NCBI GenBank assembly: GCA_964569385.1
Contig: CAZMUM010000002.1
Span: forward strand, 62,001-126,000
Source of the DNA: JAADHX01 sp964569385
GTDB taxonomy: Bacteria; Actinomycetota; Acidimicrobiia; Acidimicrobiales; Poriferisodalaceae
Length of the DNA: 64,000 bases
Direction of reading: 5' to 3'
Part shown: piece after piece, positions 1-8,197 of the stretch
Layout of the letters: each line of letters begins with the position of its first letter
How positions within the stretch are numbered: position 1 is the stretch's first letter
Made by a program: the position numbers and the translations under genes
Notes under the pieces: model-generated
What the model was told of the DNA's origin: nothing
Database searches by the model: none
What the model saw: the letters and a program-made list of their open reading frames with translations, nothing else

Positions 1-1
1 C

Positions 2-1516
2 GGCCACCCCGACTATCAGTACCCCGCCCGATTGAATGCTGCGGTCGCGTTGCTCGATGAAGCCATCGAACGGGGCTGGGGCCGCCGACCGTGTGTGTCT
101 GGTTCTGGGTTCGCTTGGACATATGACGAACTGGGCGAGTTGTCCAACCGCATCGCTAATCTCCTCGTCGACGAGTACAACATCGAGCCAGGCAATCGAG
201 TGTTGTTACGGGGACCGAACACTCCTTGGATGGTTGCGGCGTGGTTCGCGGTGCTCAAGGTTGGGGCTGTGGCCGTTGCCACCATGCCTCTTTTGCGAGC
301 CGGTGAGTTGAAGAAGATTCAGGCCAAGAGCCAAACATCGCTCGTCTTGTGCGATGAGGGTCTACGAGAAGAACTTGAGCTAGCCGACCTTGATCTACCG
401 GTGGTGTACTGGGGTGGTCCAGATTCCGATGTGTGGAAGTCGCTCATCGAGCGCTCCGACCAGTTCGACGCCGTCGACACCGCGGCCGACGACCCGGCCC
501 TGCTTGGCTTTACGTCGGGAACTACCGGAACGCCCAAGGCGGCGGTCCATTTTCATCGCGACCTGTTGATCATTGCCGACTCGTTCCAACCGATTCTTAA
601 GGCCCAAGCCGACGACATCTTCTGTGGGAGTCCGCCGCTGGCGTTCACCTTTGGGCTCGGCGGGCTTGTCGTGTTCCCGATGCGTGTCGGCGCCTCAACT
701 GTCCTGTGCGACAAGCCTGGGATAGAGGTCCTCACTGATGCCATTGCGCGCAACAAAGCCACGGTTTGTTTCACGGCCCCGACTGCGTACAGAGCCATGC
801 TCGAGGTCGATGGCTGCGATCTGTCGTCGCTGCGTCGGTGTGTGTCGGCCGGCGAAACACTGCCGGTTGCCACCTATGAAGCCTTCCGTGTCGCGACTGG
901 GCTCAAGCTCATCGACGGCCTTGGTTCAACTGAGTTGCTCCACATCTTCATCGCCTCTGCAGATGACGGCATAAAGCCAGGGGCCACCGGCAAACCCCTC
1001 CCCGGCTGGGAAGCCAGGATCGTCGACGACGACGGCAACCCGGTGGCTGACGGAACCGTCGGCCAGTTGGCGGTGCGTGGTCCGATCGGCTGTCGATATC
1101 TCGACGACGAGCGCCAATCCGAATATGTCCGCGACGGTTGGAACTTCACCGGCGATGCCTACATCAGAGACGCCGATGGCTTCTTCGCCTACCAAGCTCG
1201 CACCGACGACATGATCATCACCGCCGGCTACAACGTCGCGGCACCAGAAGTAGAACAAGCGCTGCTGAGTCATCCGTCGGTGGCCGAGGCCGGGGTCATC
1301 GGCGTGGCCGACGACAAGAGAGGCACGGTGGTGAAGGCTTACGTTTCGTTGCGCGACCCATCCGCAGCATCGGACGCTCACGCCGCGGCGCTGAAAGACC
1401 ACGTGAAGGCGACTATCGCTCCCTACAAGTATCCGCGTCTCGTCGAATTTGTCGATGGGCCGCTGCCAAAGACCCAAACCGGGAAACTTCGACGTCAGGC
1501 CCTTCGGGAGATCTGA
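2..1516 (+). CDS. 2-aminobenzoate/benzoate-CoA ligase, 5' partial
   Basis: AMP-forming acyl-CoA synthetase that would activate an aromatic acid to its CoA thioester in the cytoplasm. Counting from the TTG at 32, the adenylate-forming P-loop TSGTTGTPK lies at residues 161-169, the TGD motif precedes the C-terminal domain, and the catalytic lysine is K485 in PKTQTGKLRR. The frame stays open to the window edge, and the residues before the TTG (PDYQYPARLN) look like the usual N-terminus of benzoate/2-aminobenzoate-CoA ligases. The true start is therefore outside the window and about 20-40 residues are missing. The neighbouring aminobenzoyl-CoA monooxygenase/reductase makes 2-aminobenzoate the likeliest substrate, but benzoate or salicylate cannot be excluded from sequence. 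Confidence 0.85.
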   Translation, partial: GHPDYQYPARLNAAVALLDEAIERGWGRRPCVSGSGFAWTYDELGELSNRIANLLVDEYNIEPGNRVLLRGPNTPWMVAAWFAVLKVGAVAVATMPLLRAGELKKIQAKSQTSLVLCDEGLREELELADLDLPVVYWGGPDSDVWKSLIERSDQFDAVDTAADDPALLGFTSGTTGTPKAAVHFHRDLLIIADSFQPILKAQADDIFCGSPPLAFTFGLGGLVVFPMRVGASTVLCDKPGIEVLTDAIARNKATVCFTAPTAYRAMLEVDGCDLSSLRRCVSAGETLPVATYEAFRVATGLKLIDGLGSTELLHIFIASADDGIKPGATGKPLPGWEARIVDDDGNPVADGTVGQLAVRGPIGCRYLDDERQSEYVRDGWNFTGDAYIRDADGFFAYQARTDDMIITAGYNVAAPEVEQALLSHPSVAEAGVIGVADDKRGTVVKAYVSLRDPSAASDAHAAALKDHVKATIAPYKYPRLVEFVDGPLPKTQTGKLRRQALREI

Positions 1517-1517
1517 C

Positions 1518-2342
1518 GTGCCGAACCCAGCGACCGCGATGCAGCCGAAGGACCGAATTCTCGACGTCTACGGCGTGTTCGTGCGCGACGGACACCGGTG
1601 GCTGGCGATCGCAGACCTGATCGCACTGTTGGCCGAACTGAGGGTCGACGAACAAGCTGTCCGATCGGCTGCTTCGCGAATGAAACGACAAGAACTGCTG
1701 GTCTCGTCTGTTAGAGACGGCGCCAGCGGTTACGAATTGAGTCGACGAGCCGCCGAAGTGCTCGTCGATGGCGACGAGAGGATCTTTCGAGCGCCATCAA
1801 ACCCTGAGGGCCCGGCCTGGTTGATTGCGGTTTTTTCGGTACCCGAAAGCGAACGCAAACGGCGCTATCTCATCAGATCGCGGCTGCAACAACTTGGCTT
1901 TGGCCAAACCTCGGCCGGTGTGATGATCGCTCCGGCGCAGCTACGGACCGAGGCCGAAAGAATGCTCACTCGGGCCGATCTGCACAAGTACGTGTCGCTG
2001 TGGCGCGGAGACTATCTGGGGTTCGACGACCTTGGAACGGTTGTGGCGACGGCGTGGGATCTCGACGCGATCTGCCACGGCTACGAGAACTACATCGCTG
2101 CCTTCAGCCTTGTTGCGGACCGCTGCCACGAAGACGGGCTCGACGATGCCACGGCCTTTGTCGACCGCATGAACAACTTGGGCACGTGGCGAACTCTTCC
2201 ATATGTCGATCCAGGTCTTCCCGCCGTTGCCTTGCCCCACGACTGGCCTGGCGGTCGAGCTCGCGCTCTTTTCGACGAAATCGACAAAGCGCTCCGCGAC
2301 GGCGCCGCTAGGCACTTTGCGTCTGTCGTTAGCTCACCGTAG
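1518..2342 (+). CDS. PaaX-family transcriptional repressor
   Basis: GntR-like winged-helix regulator of the PaaX family, whose members repress phenylacetate and related aromatic-acid operons and are released by the aryl-CoA. An N-terminal winged helix (about residues 15-75) is followed by the family's central motif (LIAVFSVPESERKRR) and a Cas2-like fold with the conserved LGFG. The GTG lies one base after the stop of the CoA ligase, so the two are probably co-translated; an ATG seven codons further in (1539) is an alternative start. The natural inducer here would be 2-aminobenzoyl-CoA (inference). Its last 9 bases overlap the end of the convergent monooxygenase gene. Confidence 0.8.
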   Translation: MPNPATAMQPKDRILDVYGVFVRDGHRWLAIADLIALLAELRVDEQAVRSAASRMKRQELLVSSVRDGASGYELSRRAAEVLVDGDERIFRAPSNPEGPAWLIAVFSVPESERKRRYLIRSRLQQLGFGQTSAGVMIAPAQLRTEAERMLTRADLHKYVSLWRGDYLGFDDLGTVVATAWDLDAICHGYENYIAAFSLVADRCHEDGLDDATAFVDRMNNLGTWRTLPYVDPGLPAVALPHDWPGGRARALFDEIDKALRDGAARHFASVVSSP

Positions 2343-4664
2343 ATCGCGGTCGATCATGGCGATCGCCGACTGTTCGCGGCGGCGGCTGGTGCGTCCTGCC
2401 TGATACTGGCGAGGCCAAGGTTGGTCGTGTTGGCCGAGATCGATGGCCGCATTGAGGCTCCAGTACGGGTCGACCAGATGGGCCCGTGCGAGCAGGCAGA
2501 GATCGGCTCGACCAGTTAGCAAGATGGTGTTGATGTCGTCGATACTTGAGATCGCGCCGACGGCCATGGTGGGAATGTCGACCGTGTTTCGTATCGCTTC
2601 GGCAAATGGGGTCTGGTAGAGGCGCCCGTAGGTGGGGTCTTCGGCCTGATCGACCTGACCGCTCGACACATCGATGATGTCGACATCGTGGTCCTTGAGC
2701 ATGCCTGCAAATTCGACAGCGTCGGCGGTGTCGAACCCGCCCTCGATCCAGTCTGTTGCCGAGACCCGGACTGACAAAGGTCGATCTTGGGGCCAGGCTG
2801 CTCTCACTGCGTCGATGACCCTGAGCGGGAATCGAGCCCGGTTCTCGAGTGAACCACCGAACTCATCGGAGCGTTCGTTTGTTACCGGCGACAAAAACGA
2901 CGACAACAGATATCCGTGAGCGGCGTGCACCTCAAGGAGGTCGAACCCCGCTGTAGCGGCTCGCTCGGTTGACGCCACGAAGTCGGCCAGAACTGCATCC
3001 ATGTCATCGAGCGTCATGGCCCTCGGAACCACCGAGTCCGGCCGATATGGCAAAGCAGACGCCGAAAGCAGCGGCCACGCGCCTTCGTCGAGCGGCGCGT
3101 CCATCTCTTCCCAAGCAACCTTGGTGGCGCCCTTGCGTCCGGCGTGGCCGAGTTGCAACGCGATCTTGGCTGAGGTGTTGTCGTGGACAAAAGTCACGAT
3201 CCTGGCCCATGCCTCGGTCTGAGCGTCGTTCCAGAGACCGGTACACCCCGGAGTTATGCGACCTTCTGGCGAAACACAAGTCATTTCGGTCATGATCAGG
3301 CCCGCGCCCCCAACCGCTCGACTGCCGAGGTGCACCATGTGCCAGTCGTCGGGCAGCCCATCAGTCGCGCAGTACTGGGCCATGGGCGAAACAACGATGC
3401 GGTTGTGAAGGGAGAGGTTTCGAAGCGTGTACGGATAGAAGATCGGGTCCGTCGCTGGATCGGCTGGCCGATGTGCAGCTGGTCGTGACCCGTGGAACCA
3501 GGCCCGAGTCGATTCGACTAGCGCGGGGTCGCGCTCGAGGAGGTTGTCGTGGGTCACCCGCATCGAACGAGTGAGGAGCGAAAACACGAACTGTTCGGCC
3601 TGAAGGTGGGCGTGGTGGTCGACCTGCTGGAACCACTCTTCGCTCGTTGCCGCGGCTCGTTGCAGACTCTCCGCGGCTGGGCGCCGGTTTGTCTCGAAGC
3701 TCGACAATGCGGTCTTGATCCCGCTAGCAGTTGCGTCTTGGTTGACCAGTTCGTCGGCAAGACTCACTGCGTCTTCGAGGGCCAACTTTGTGCCAGAACC
3801 GATGGAGAAATGGGCGGTGTGTATCGCGTCTCCGAGTAGCACGACGTTCCCAGCCGACCAGCGTTCGCAGTTGACTCGCCGGAAGTTGATCCAGCGTGAG
3901 TTGTTGCTGATTAGTCCCGCGCCGTTGAGGTGGTCGGCGAACACCGATTCGCACCAGTCGATTCCGAACTGGTCAGACTCGCCGACAGCTAGGCCGCTGT
4001 CGTGACCCTCCAGACCCGCGGACTTCCAGGTGTCTTCGGCCATCTCGATGATGAACGTCGACCGTTCGTCGTCGAAGGGGTAAACGTGGGCCTGAACCCA
4101 GCCATGTTCGGTCTCTTCGAAGATGAACGTAAATCGGTCGAACTTAGCGGTGGTACCGGTCCAGATAAATCGGGCCGGGCTAACCGGTAGAGATGGACCG
4201 AGCTGTTGTTCCAGCTCGGTTCTGATGGTGCTATTGATACCGTCGCCAGCCACGATGAGGTCAGCATCGCGGCACTGATCGAGGCTGGTGATGGGCGACT
4301 CGAACCGCACATCGACACCGAGCTCGATAGCCCTCGTGGTGAGGATCTCGAGGAGTTTTGCTCGCGATAGCGCGGCGAAACCGTGGCCCTCGGTGTCGAA
4401 GGTCCGACCCTTGAACCGCACTTCCATTTCGCCCCAGTAGCGGAACTGACTCTCGATGGTTTCGATGCTGGCCGGATCGGCGTGGGCAATGTTTGCCAAC
4501 GTTTCGTCGGAGAACACAACACCGAACCCGAAGGTGTCGCCCAGTCGGTTGCGCTCGTACACAACGATGTCGGAGTCGGGTCGACGCGTCTTCATTAGGA
4601 TCGACAAAAATAGGCTGGCTGGCCCACCGCCCACACAGTCGATCCGCATACCGCTCGTCTGCAT
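2334..4664 (-). CDS. 2-aminobenzoyl-CoA monooxygenase/reductase-type flavoprotein fusion
   Basis: Two-domain enzyme of 776 aa. The N-terminal half is a group A FAD hydroxylase (dinucleotide motif GGGPAS near residue 12; GDAIHTAHFSIGSG FAD-binding segment near the middle). The C-terminal half, from about residue 405, is an old-yellow-enzyme FMN reductase (SPMAQYCATDG, QLGHAGRKG, HAAHGYLLSSFLSP). This architecture is that of the anthraniloyl-CoA monooxygenase/reductase known from Azoarcus, which hydroxylates and then reduces 2-aminobenzoyl-CoA to a non-aromatic 2-amino-5-oxocyclohexenecarboxyl-CoA. Salicylyl-CoA 5-hydroxylase fusions look similar and are the main alternative. An AAGGAG ribosome site 6-9 bases upstream supports the chosen ATG. 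It is divergent from the OYE-SDR-hydratase-RidA operon. Confidence 0.82.
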   Translation of the reverse strand: MQTSGMRIDCVGGGPASLFLSILMKTRRPDSDIVVYERNRLGDTFGFGVVFSDETLANIAHADPASIETIESQFRYWGEMEVRFKGRTFDTEGHGFAALSRAKLLEILTTRAIELGVDVRFESPITSLDQCRDADLIVAGDGINSTIRTELEQQLGPSLPVSPARFIWTGTTAKFDRFTFIFEETEHGWVQAHVYPFDDERSTFIIEMAEDTWKSAGLEGHDSGLAVGESDQFGIDWCESVFADHLNGAGLISNNSRWINFRRVNCERWSAGNVVLLGDAIHTAHFSIGSGTKLALEDAVSLADELVNQDATASGIKTALSSFETNRRPAAESLQRAAATSEEWFQQVDHHAHLQAEQFVFSLLTRSMRVTHDNLLERDPALVESTRAWFHGSRPAAHRPADPATDPIFYPYTLRNLSLHNRIVVSPMAQYCATDGLPDDWHMVHLGSRAVGGAGLIMTEMTCVSPEGRITPGCTGLWNDAQTEAWARIVTFVHDNTSAKIALQLGHAGRKGATKVAWEEMDAPLDEGAWPLLSASALPYRPDSVVPRAMTLDDMDAVLADFVASTERAATAGFDLLEVHAAHGYLLSSFLSPVTNERSDEFGGSLENRARFPLRVIDAVRAAWPQDRPLSVRVSATDWIEGGFDTADAVEFAGMLKDHDVDIIDVSSGQVDQAEDPTYGRLYQTPFAEAIRNTVDIPTMAVGAISSIDDINTILLTGRADLCLLARAHLVDPYWSLNAAIDLGQHDQPWPRQYQAGRTSRRREQSAIAMIDRDLR

Positions 4665-4713
4665 ACAGCGCTCTCCTTGGCTCCCCTTGCGTCTGTCTCT
4701 GAGAGTCCGAGTA

Positions 4714-4747
4714 TAGCGAGTTTTCTGCGATCGCTAGAACTTCGCTA
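4714..4747. promoter_or_regulatory. Candidate operator in divergent promoter (TAGCGA/TCGCTA half-sites)
   Basis: The 82-bp gap between the divergent flavoprotein genes contains TAGCGA at 4714-4719 and its exact reverse complement TCGCTA at 4731-4736, separated by 11 bases. A second TCGCTA lies at 4742-4747, 11 bases after the first, and runs into the ATG of the rightward operon. Half-sites one helical turn apart suggest a dimeric regulator; the PaaX-family protein encoded nearby is the obvious candidate. Seen directly as symmetry; binding is inference. Confidence 0.45.
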
Positions 4748-6180
4748 TGGTCTGTCTTGTGGTATCCGCGTTCGATCCGTTGTCGGTCGGCTCTTTAGAG
4801 CTGCCCAACCGTCTTGCTGTTCCGGCAATGGTTACGAGACTGTCTGGTGAGGATGGGTTCGTCAACGAGCCAATAATCGAGCGCTATCGGCGGTTTGCCG
4901 AAGGCGGTGTTGGTCTTATCGTGGTGGAAGCCTCTGCTATCCATGAGAGCCGGTCAGGGCCCCTACTGCGGGTGTCGTCCGATGAGTTTGTTCCTGGTCT
5001 GGCGCGCGTGGCCCAAGCGTGTCACTCGGCCGGACCAGCCAAGGTGTTCCTTCAGATAATCCACTTCTTGAAGATTGCCCGGTCGGGGTGGCGTCAGAAG
5101 GTTGCCGACCTCGGGGTCGACGACCTCGGGGTTCTCCCCGGTCTGTTTGCCGACGCGGCCGAACGGGCTGCGCTCGCTGGTTTTGATGGTGTCGAGTTGC
5201 ATATGGCCCACGCCTACACGTTGTCGTCGTTTCTATCGCGCCAGAACAGAAGGCGCGACGAGTATGGCCGGACTCTTGAGAATCGGCTGCGTCTACCAAC
5301 GGCGGTTATGAAGGCGGTCAGGGAGCGGGTTGGTGATTTTCCGGTGTCGGTCAGGTTCAACGCCGACGAGGCGATCCGGCGGGGTTACTCGGTCGATGAT
5401 GCGGCCGTGTTTGCGGCTCGATTCGCCGACCTGGGTGCCGTCTATGTTTCGCTCTCGGTTGGAGGAAAGTTCGAAGACGCCGTCCATCGTGATGGCGAGC
5501 CGCTTTACCCATACACAGGATTCTCTGGCGACCGCTGCATGCCCGGTTCCAACTATCCAGACGCGGTCAACATCTGGATGGCGCGCTCGGTTCGTCGCGA
5601 ATTGCGAGCTGCCGGGCACGATACGCCGGTGTTGGGCACCGGCAAGATTGGTTCGGTCGCACTCGCCGATCAGGTGCTCGACGATGAGTCCTGCGACATA
5701 GTCGGGATGGCTAGAGCTCTACTGGCCGATCCCTACCTTCCGGCCAAAGCCCGCGATGGTCGCGCCGATGAGACGGTTCGATGTATCTATTGCAACGTGT
5801 GTAAATCGCTCGACGGCAGCTTCAAGACAGTGGTGTGTTACCTCTGGCCCGCAGGTGCTACGCAAGCTCCGAGGCCAGGCGAATCGACCGAATCGCAGCT
5901 GCTGTGGTCGAACGACGCACCGTTGAATGCCACCTTGAGGCCCGGCGAGGTTCGACTGAGTTGGCCAACCGTCGATGGGGAAGCAACCGGTTACGACCTG
6001 ATGCGTAGTACCGACGGTGGCACGTGGGATCGCATCACCGCTTGCACCCGAACCCGTCACCTCGACGATCGTGCCCTATCGGGGCATCGCTACCAATACT
6101 GGGTGGTGCCATACGACAGTGCAGGCCGGCGAGGTCAGGCCAGCAATCGAGTAGAGGTCGATTTGGTGGTTGACCAATGA
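4747..6180 (+). CDS. OYE-family NADH:flavin oxidoreductase with fibronectin-III-like C-terminus
   Basis: FMN-dependent TIM-barrel reductase of 477 aa (LPNRLAVPAMVTRL near the N-terminus, GFDGVELHMAHAYTLSSFLS mid-protein, GTGKIG phosphate-binding region). A cysteine group CIYCNVC plus a further Cys 11 residues on resembles the 4Fe-4S motif of 2,4-dienoyl-CoA reductase relatives. From about residue 385 there is an extra domain with the look of a fibronectin type III module (LSWPTVDGEATGYDLMR, YQYWVVPYDSAG), which is unusual in a cytoplasmic OYE. It would reduce an alicyclic enoyl- or dienoyl-CoA intermediate after ring dearomatisation (inference). No clear ribosome site precedes the ATG. The stop overlaps the next gene as ATGA. 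Confidence 0.75.
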   Translation: MVCLVVSAFDPLSVGSLELPNRLAVPAMVTRLSGEDGFVNEPIIERYRRFAEGGVGLIVVEASAIHESRSGPLLRVSSDEFVPGLARVAQACHSAGPAKVFLQIIHFLKIARSGWRQKVADLGVDDLGVLPGLFADAAERAALAGFDGVELHMAHAYTLSSFLSRQNRRRDEYGRTLENRLRLPTAVMKAVRERVGDFPVSVRFNADEAIRRGYSVDDAAVFAARFADLGAVYVSLSVGGKFEDAVHRDGEPLYPYTGFSGDRCMPGSNYPDAVNIWMARSVRRELRAAGHDTPVLGTGKIGSVALADQVLDDESCDIVGMARALLADPYLPAKARDGRADETVRCIYCNVCKSLDGSFKTVVCYLWPAGATQAPRPGESTESQLLWSNDAPLNATLRPGEVRLSWPTVDGEATGYDLMRSTDGGTWDRITACTRTRHLDDRALSGHRYQYWVVPYDSAGRRGQASNRVEVDLVVDQ

Positions 6181-6899
6181 ACGAATCCAAGACTGCCGTC
6201 GTCACGGGTGGCACCAGAGGAATAGGGCTGGCTATTGCGACCGGGTTGGCCGTCAACGGTCACCGCGTCATTGCTGTGGCGCGTACGGCACCCGCTGAGC
6301 CAATTGCTGGTGTGGAGGTAATGCTGTGCGACATCACCAAGCCCGAGCGGGTCAAGATCGCGTTCGCCACCATCGGTCCGGTCGACATCTTGATCAATAA
6401 CGCAGGTGTCTCTACTTCTGACCCTGTGGCCCGAACCACGGTCGAGGATTGGAACCGCAATCTCGCGGTCAATGCCTCCGGAGCGTTCTTGTGCATTAGA
6501 GAGGTCATCGATCACATGCAGACATGCGGGTGGGGCCGCGTCGTAACCGTTGCCTCGACCGCAGCGGTTGAGGGAGCGCGCTACACGGCTGCCTACTCGG
6601 CTTCGAAGCACGCGGTCCTCGGGCTCATGCGTGTTTTGGCGGCCGAGGTCGATGGCACGGGTGTCACCACCAACACGGTGTGCCCAACGTTTGTGCGTAC
6701 GCCGATGACAGAGGCCACGATCAAGAACATCGCCGAACGAACAGGCTCTGACCTTGCGATGGCCGAACAGCAACTGGCCTCGGTGACACCACATGGTCGT
6801 ATTCTCGAAATTCACGAGGTCGCGGACGCCGTGCTCTCGTTAGTAACCAGCGATGAGCATGGGCAGGAAGTCCTGCTCGATGGAGGAGACCAACCATGA
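6177..6899 (+). CDS. SDR-family 3-hydroxyacyl-CoA dehydrogenase-like
   Basis: Classical short-chain dehydrogenase of 240 aa with TGGTRGIG (10-17), NNAG (74-77), and the catalytic Y140-xxx-K144 after a Ser in VASTAA. It lies between an OYE reductase and an enoyl-CoA hydratase and is coupled to both by 4-base overlaps, so a beta-oxidation-like step (3-hydroxyacyl-CoA to 3-oxoacyl-CoA, on an alicyclic CoA ester) is the best guess. Substrate is not readable from the sequence. Confidence 0.75.
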   Translation: MNESKTAVVTGGTRGIGLAIATGLAVNGHRVIAVARTAPAEPIAGVEVMLCDITKPERVKIAFATIGPVDILINNAGVSTSDPVARTTVEDWNRNLAVNASGAFLCIREVIDHMQTCGWGRVVTVASTAAVEGARYTAAYSASKHAVLGLMRVLAAEVDGTGVTTNTVCPTFVRTPMTEATIKNIAERTGSDLAMAEQQLASVTPHGRILEIHEVADAVLSLVTSDEHGQEVLLDGGDQP

Positions 6900-7720
6900 C
6901 GTTCCGCGGATCGGTTCCGTTCCACGAAAAGTGGGAGCACTTCGATTTCTCAATCGACGACCGGGTGGCAACGATTACGCTTAACCGACCTGAGAAGCTA
7001 AACGCCCTCACCTTCGAGAGCTACGCCGATCTTCGTGAGCTCTTCAAGGAGTTGCCGTTGAGAGGCGATGTGGATGCCATCGTCATCACCGGCGAAGGCC
7101 GCGGGTTCTGCTCTGGTGGCGACGTCGACGAGATCATCGGCGAGTTACTCAAGTTCAATCCGAAGCAACTTCTTGAGTTCACGAGAATGACTGGGGCCGT
7201 CATTCAGAACATGCGCGAATGTCCAATTCCGATTGTTGCTGCCATCAACGGAACCGTGGCTGGCGCTGGCGCCGTTATTGCGCTCGCTTCGGATTTCCGC
7301 CTGGTTGTTCCGCACGCCAAGTTCCGCTTCTTGTTCACCAGCGTCGGGCTGTCCGGAGGCGACATGGGGTCGGCTTACCTACTGCCCCGACTTGTGGGTC
7401 TTGGCCGCGCCACCGAGATCTTGATGTTTGGCGAACCGGTGCTAGCTGATCAGGCAGTGAACATCGGTCTGGCCAATCGAGTTGTCGAACCAGACGCACT
7501 GATGGCTGAGGCGACCGCGCTTGGCCGACGCATTGCCGATGGGCCCCGGCTTGCGTATGCGGCAACAAAGCTGTTGTTGTCTCGCGAACAGGACATGAAC
7601 CTGGCGGGCGCAATCGAGTTCGAAGGCATGACCCAAGCATTGTTGATGAACACCGAGGATCACGCCGAGTTTCATGCGTCGTTCCATCGCAACGAGCCGC
7701 CCCACTGGAAGGGGCAGTGA
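6896..7720 (+). CDS. Enoyl-CoA hydratase/isomerase family protein
   Basis: Crotonase-fold protein of 274 aa. The two oxyanion-hole regions are seen as GRGFCSGGDVDE (residues 69-79) and NGTVAGAGAV (118-127), and the region that normally carries the second catalytic acid reads GLSGGDMGSAYLLPRLVG. It probably hydrates the unsaturated ring of the aminobenzoyl-CoA-derived intermediate or assists ring opening, by analogy with the Azoarcus aminobenzoate cluster. It is coupled at both ends: ATGA overlap with the SDR upstream and TGATG with the RidA gene downstream. Confidence 0.78.
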   Translation: MTFRGSVPFHEKWEHFDFSIDDRVATITLNRPEKLNALTFESYADLRELFKELPLRGDVDAIVITGEGRGFCSGGDVDEIIGELLKFNPKQLLEFTRMTGAVIQNMRECPIPIVAAINGTVAGAGAVIALASDFRLVVPHAKFRFLFTSVGLSGGDMGSAYLLPRLVGLGRATEILMFGEPVLADQAVNIGLANRVVEPDALMAEATALGRRIADGPRLAYAATKLLLSREQDMNLAGAIEFEGMTQALLMNTEDHAEFHASFHRNEPPHWKGQ

Positions 7721-8154
7721 TGCCTGATTCCGATGAGCAGCCACAATTATCGGCCCACGACTTGATTAACCCAGACTCCATGGCTCCGGCCAGAGGGTTC
7801 GCTCACGTAGTTGTGCCGACCAGTGGTAAGACGGTCTACTTAGCAGGGCAGATCGGCTGCGATGCGAACGGCATGGTTGTCGCTGGATCGTTTGCAGCCC
7901 AGTACCACCAGACGCTGGCTAACATCGTCGAGGCCTTGGCCGCGGCCGGAGGCGAGCCCGAACACATCGTGAGCCTCGTGGTGTATACGACATCGATGGA
8001 TGCCTACCGTTCTGACCTTCCTGCTATTGGTAAGGCCCACCGAGCCAACCTCGGTCGCCACTATCCGGCCATGGCCATGCTCGGCGTGACCGAACTGTTC
8101 GAACGCGCGGCGATGGTCGAGGTTGTGGCAACTGCGGTGATCCCAGCCGCCTAG
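7720..8154 (+). CDS. RidA (YjgF/YER057c)-family enamine/imine deaminase
   Basis: Small trimeric RidA-type protein of 144 aa: VYLAGQIGCDANG, the helix QTLANIVEALAAAGG, VVYTTSMDAYR and the C-terminal AMVEVVATAVI strand. RidA proteins hydrolyse enamines/imines to ketones plus ammonia. In this setting that is a sensible extra step: the product of the upstream monooxygenase/reductase is a 2-amino-enone CoA ester whose nitrogen must be lost. The canonical arginine in the C-terminal part (R105 of E. coli RidA) is not obvious here, so activity on free amino-acid imines is doubtful. A GTG directly before the ATG is an alternative start. Last gene of the coupled operon. Confidence 0.75.
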   Translation: MPDSDEQPQLSAHDLINPDSMAPARGFAHVVVPTSGKTVYLAGQIGCDANGMVVAGSFAAQYHQTLANIVEALAAAGGEPEHIVSLVVYTTSMDAYRSDLPAIGKAHRANLGRHYPAMAMLGVTELFERAAMVEVVATAVIPAA

Positions 8155-8183
8155 CGCAACGAGGGTGCGACCAACCCACCGAG

Positions 8184-8197
8184 TATTGTGAGCCCGA
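8184..8197 (+). promoter_or_regulatory. Probable leaderless promoter of the DtxR-family gene
   Basis: A TANNNT-type -10 element (TATTGT, 8184-8189) ends seven bases before the ATG at 8197, and there is no ribosome site. This is the usual arrangement of actinobacterial leaderless transcripts. No good -35 is seen. Confidence 0.4.
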
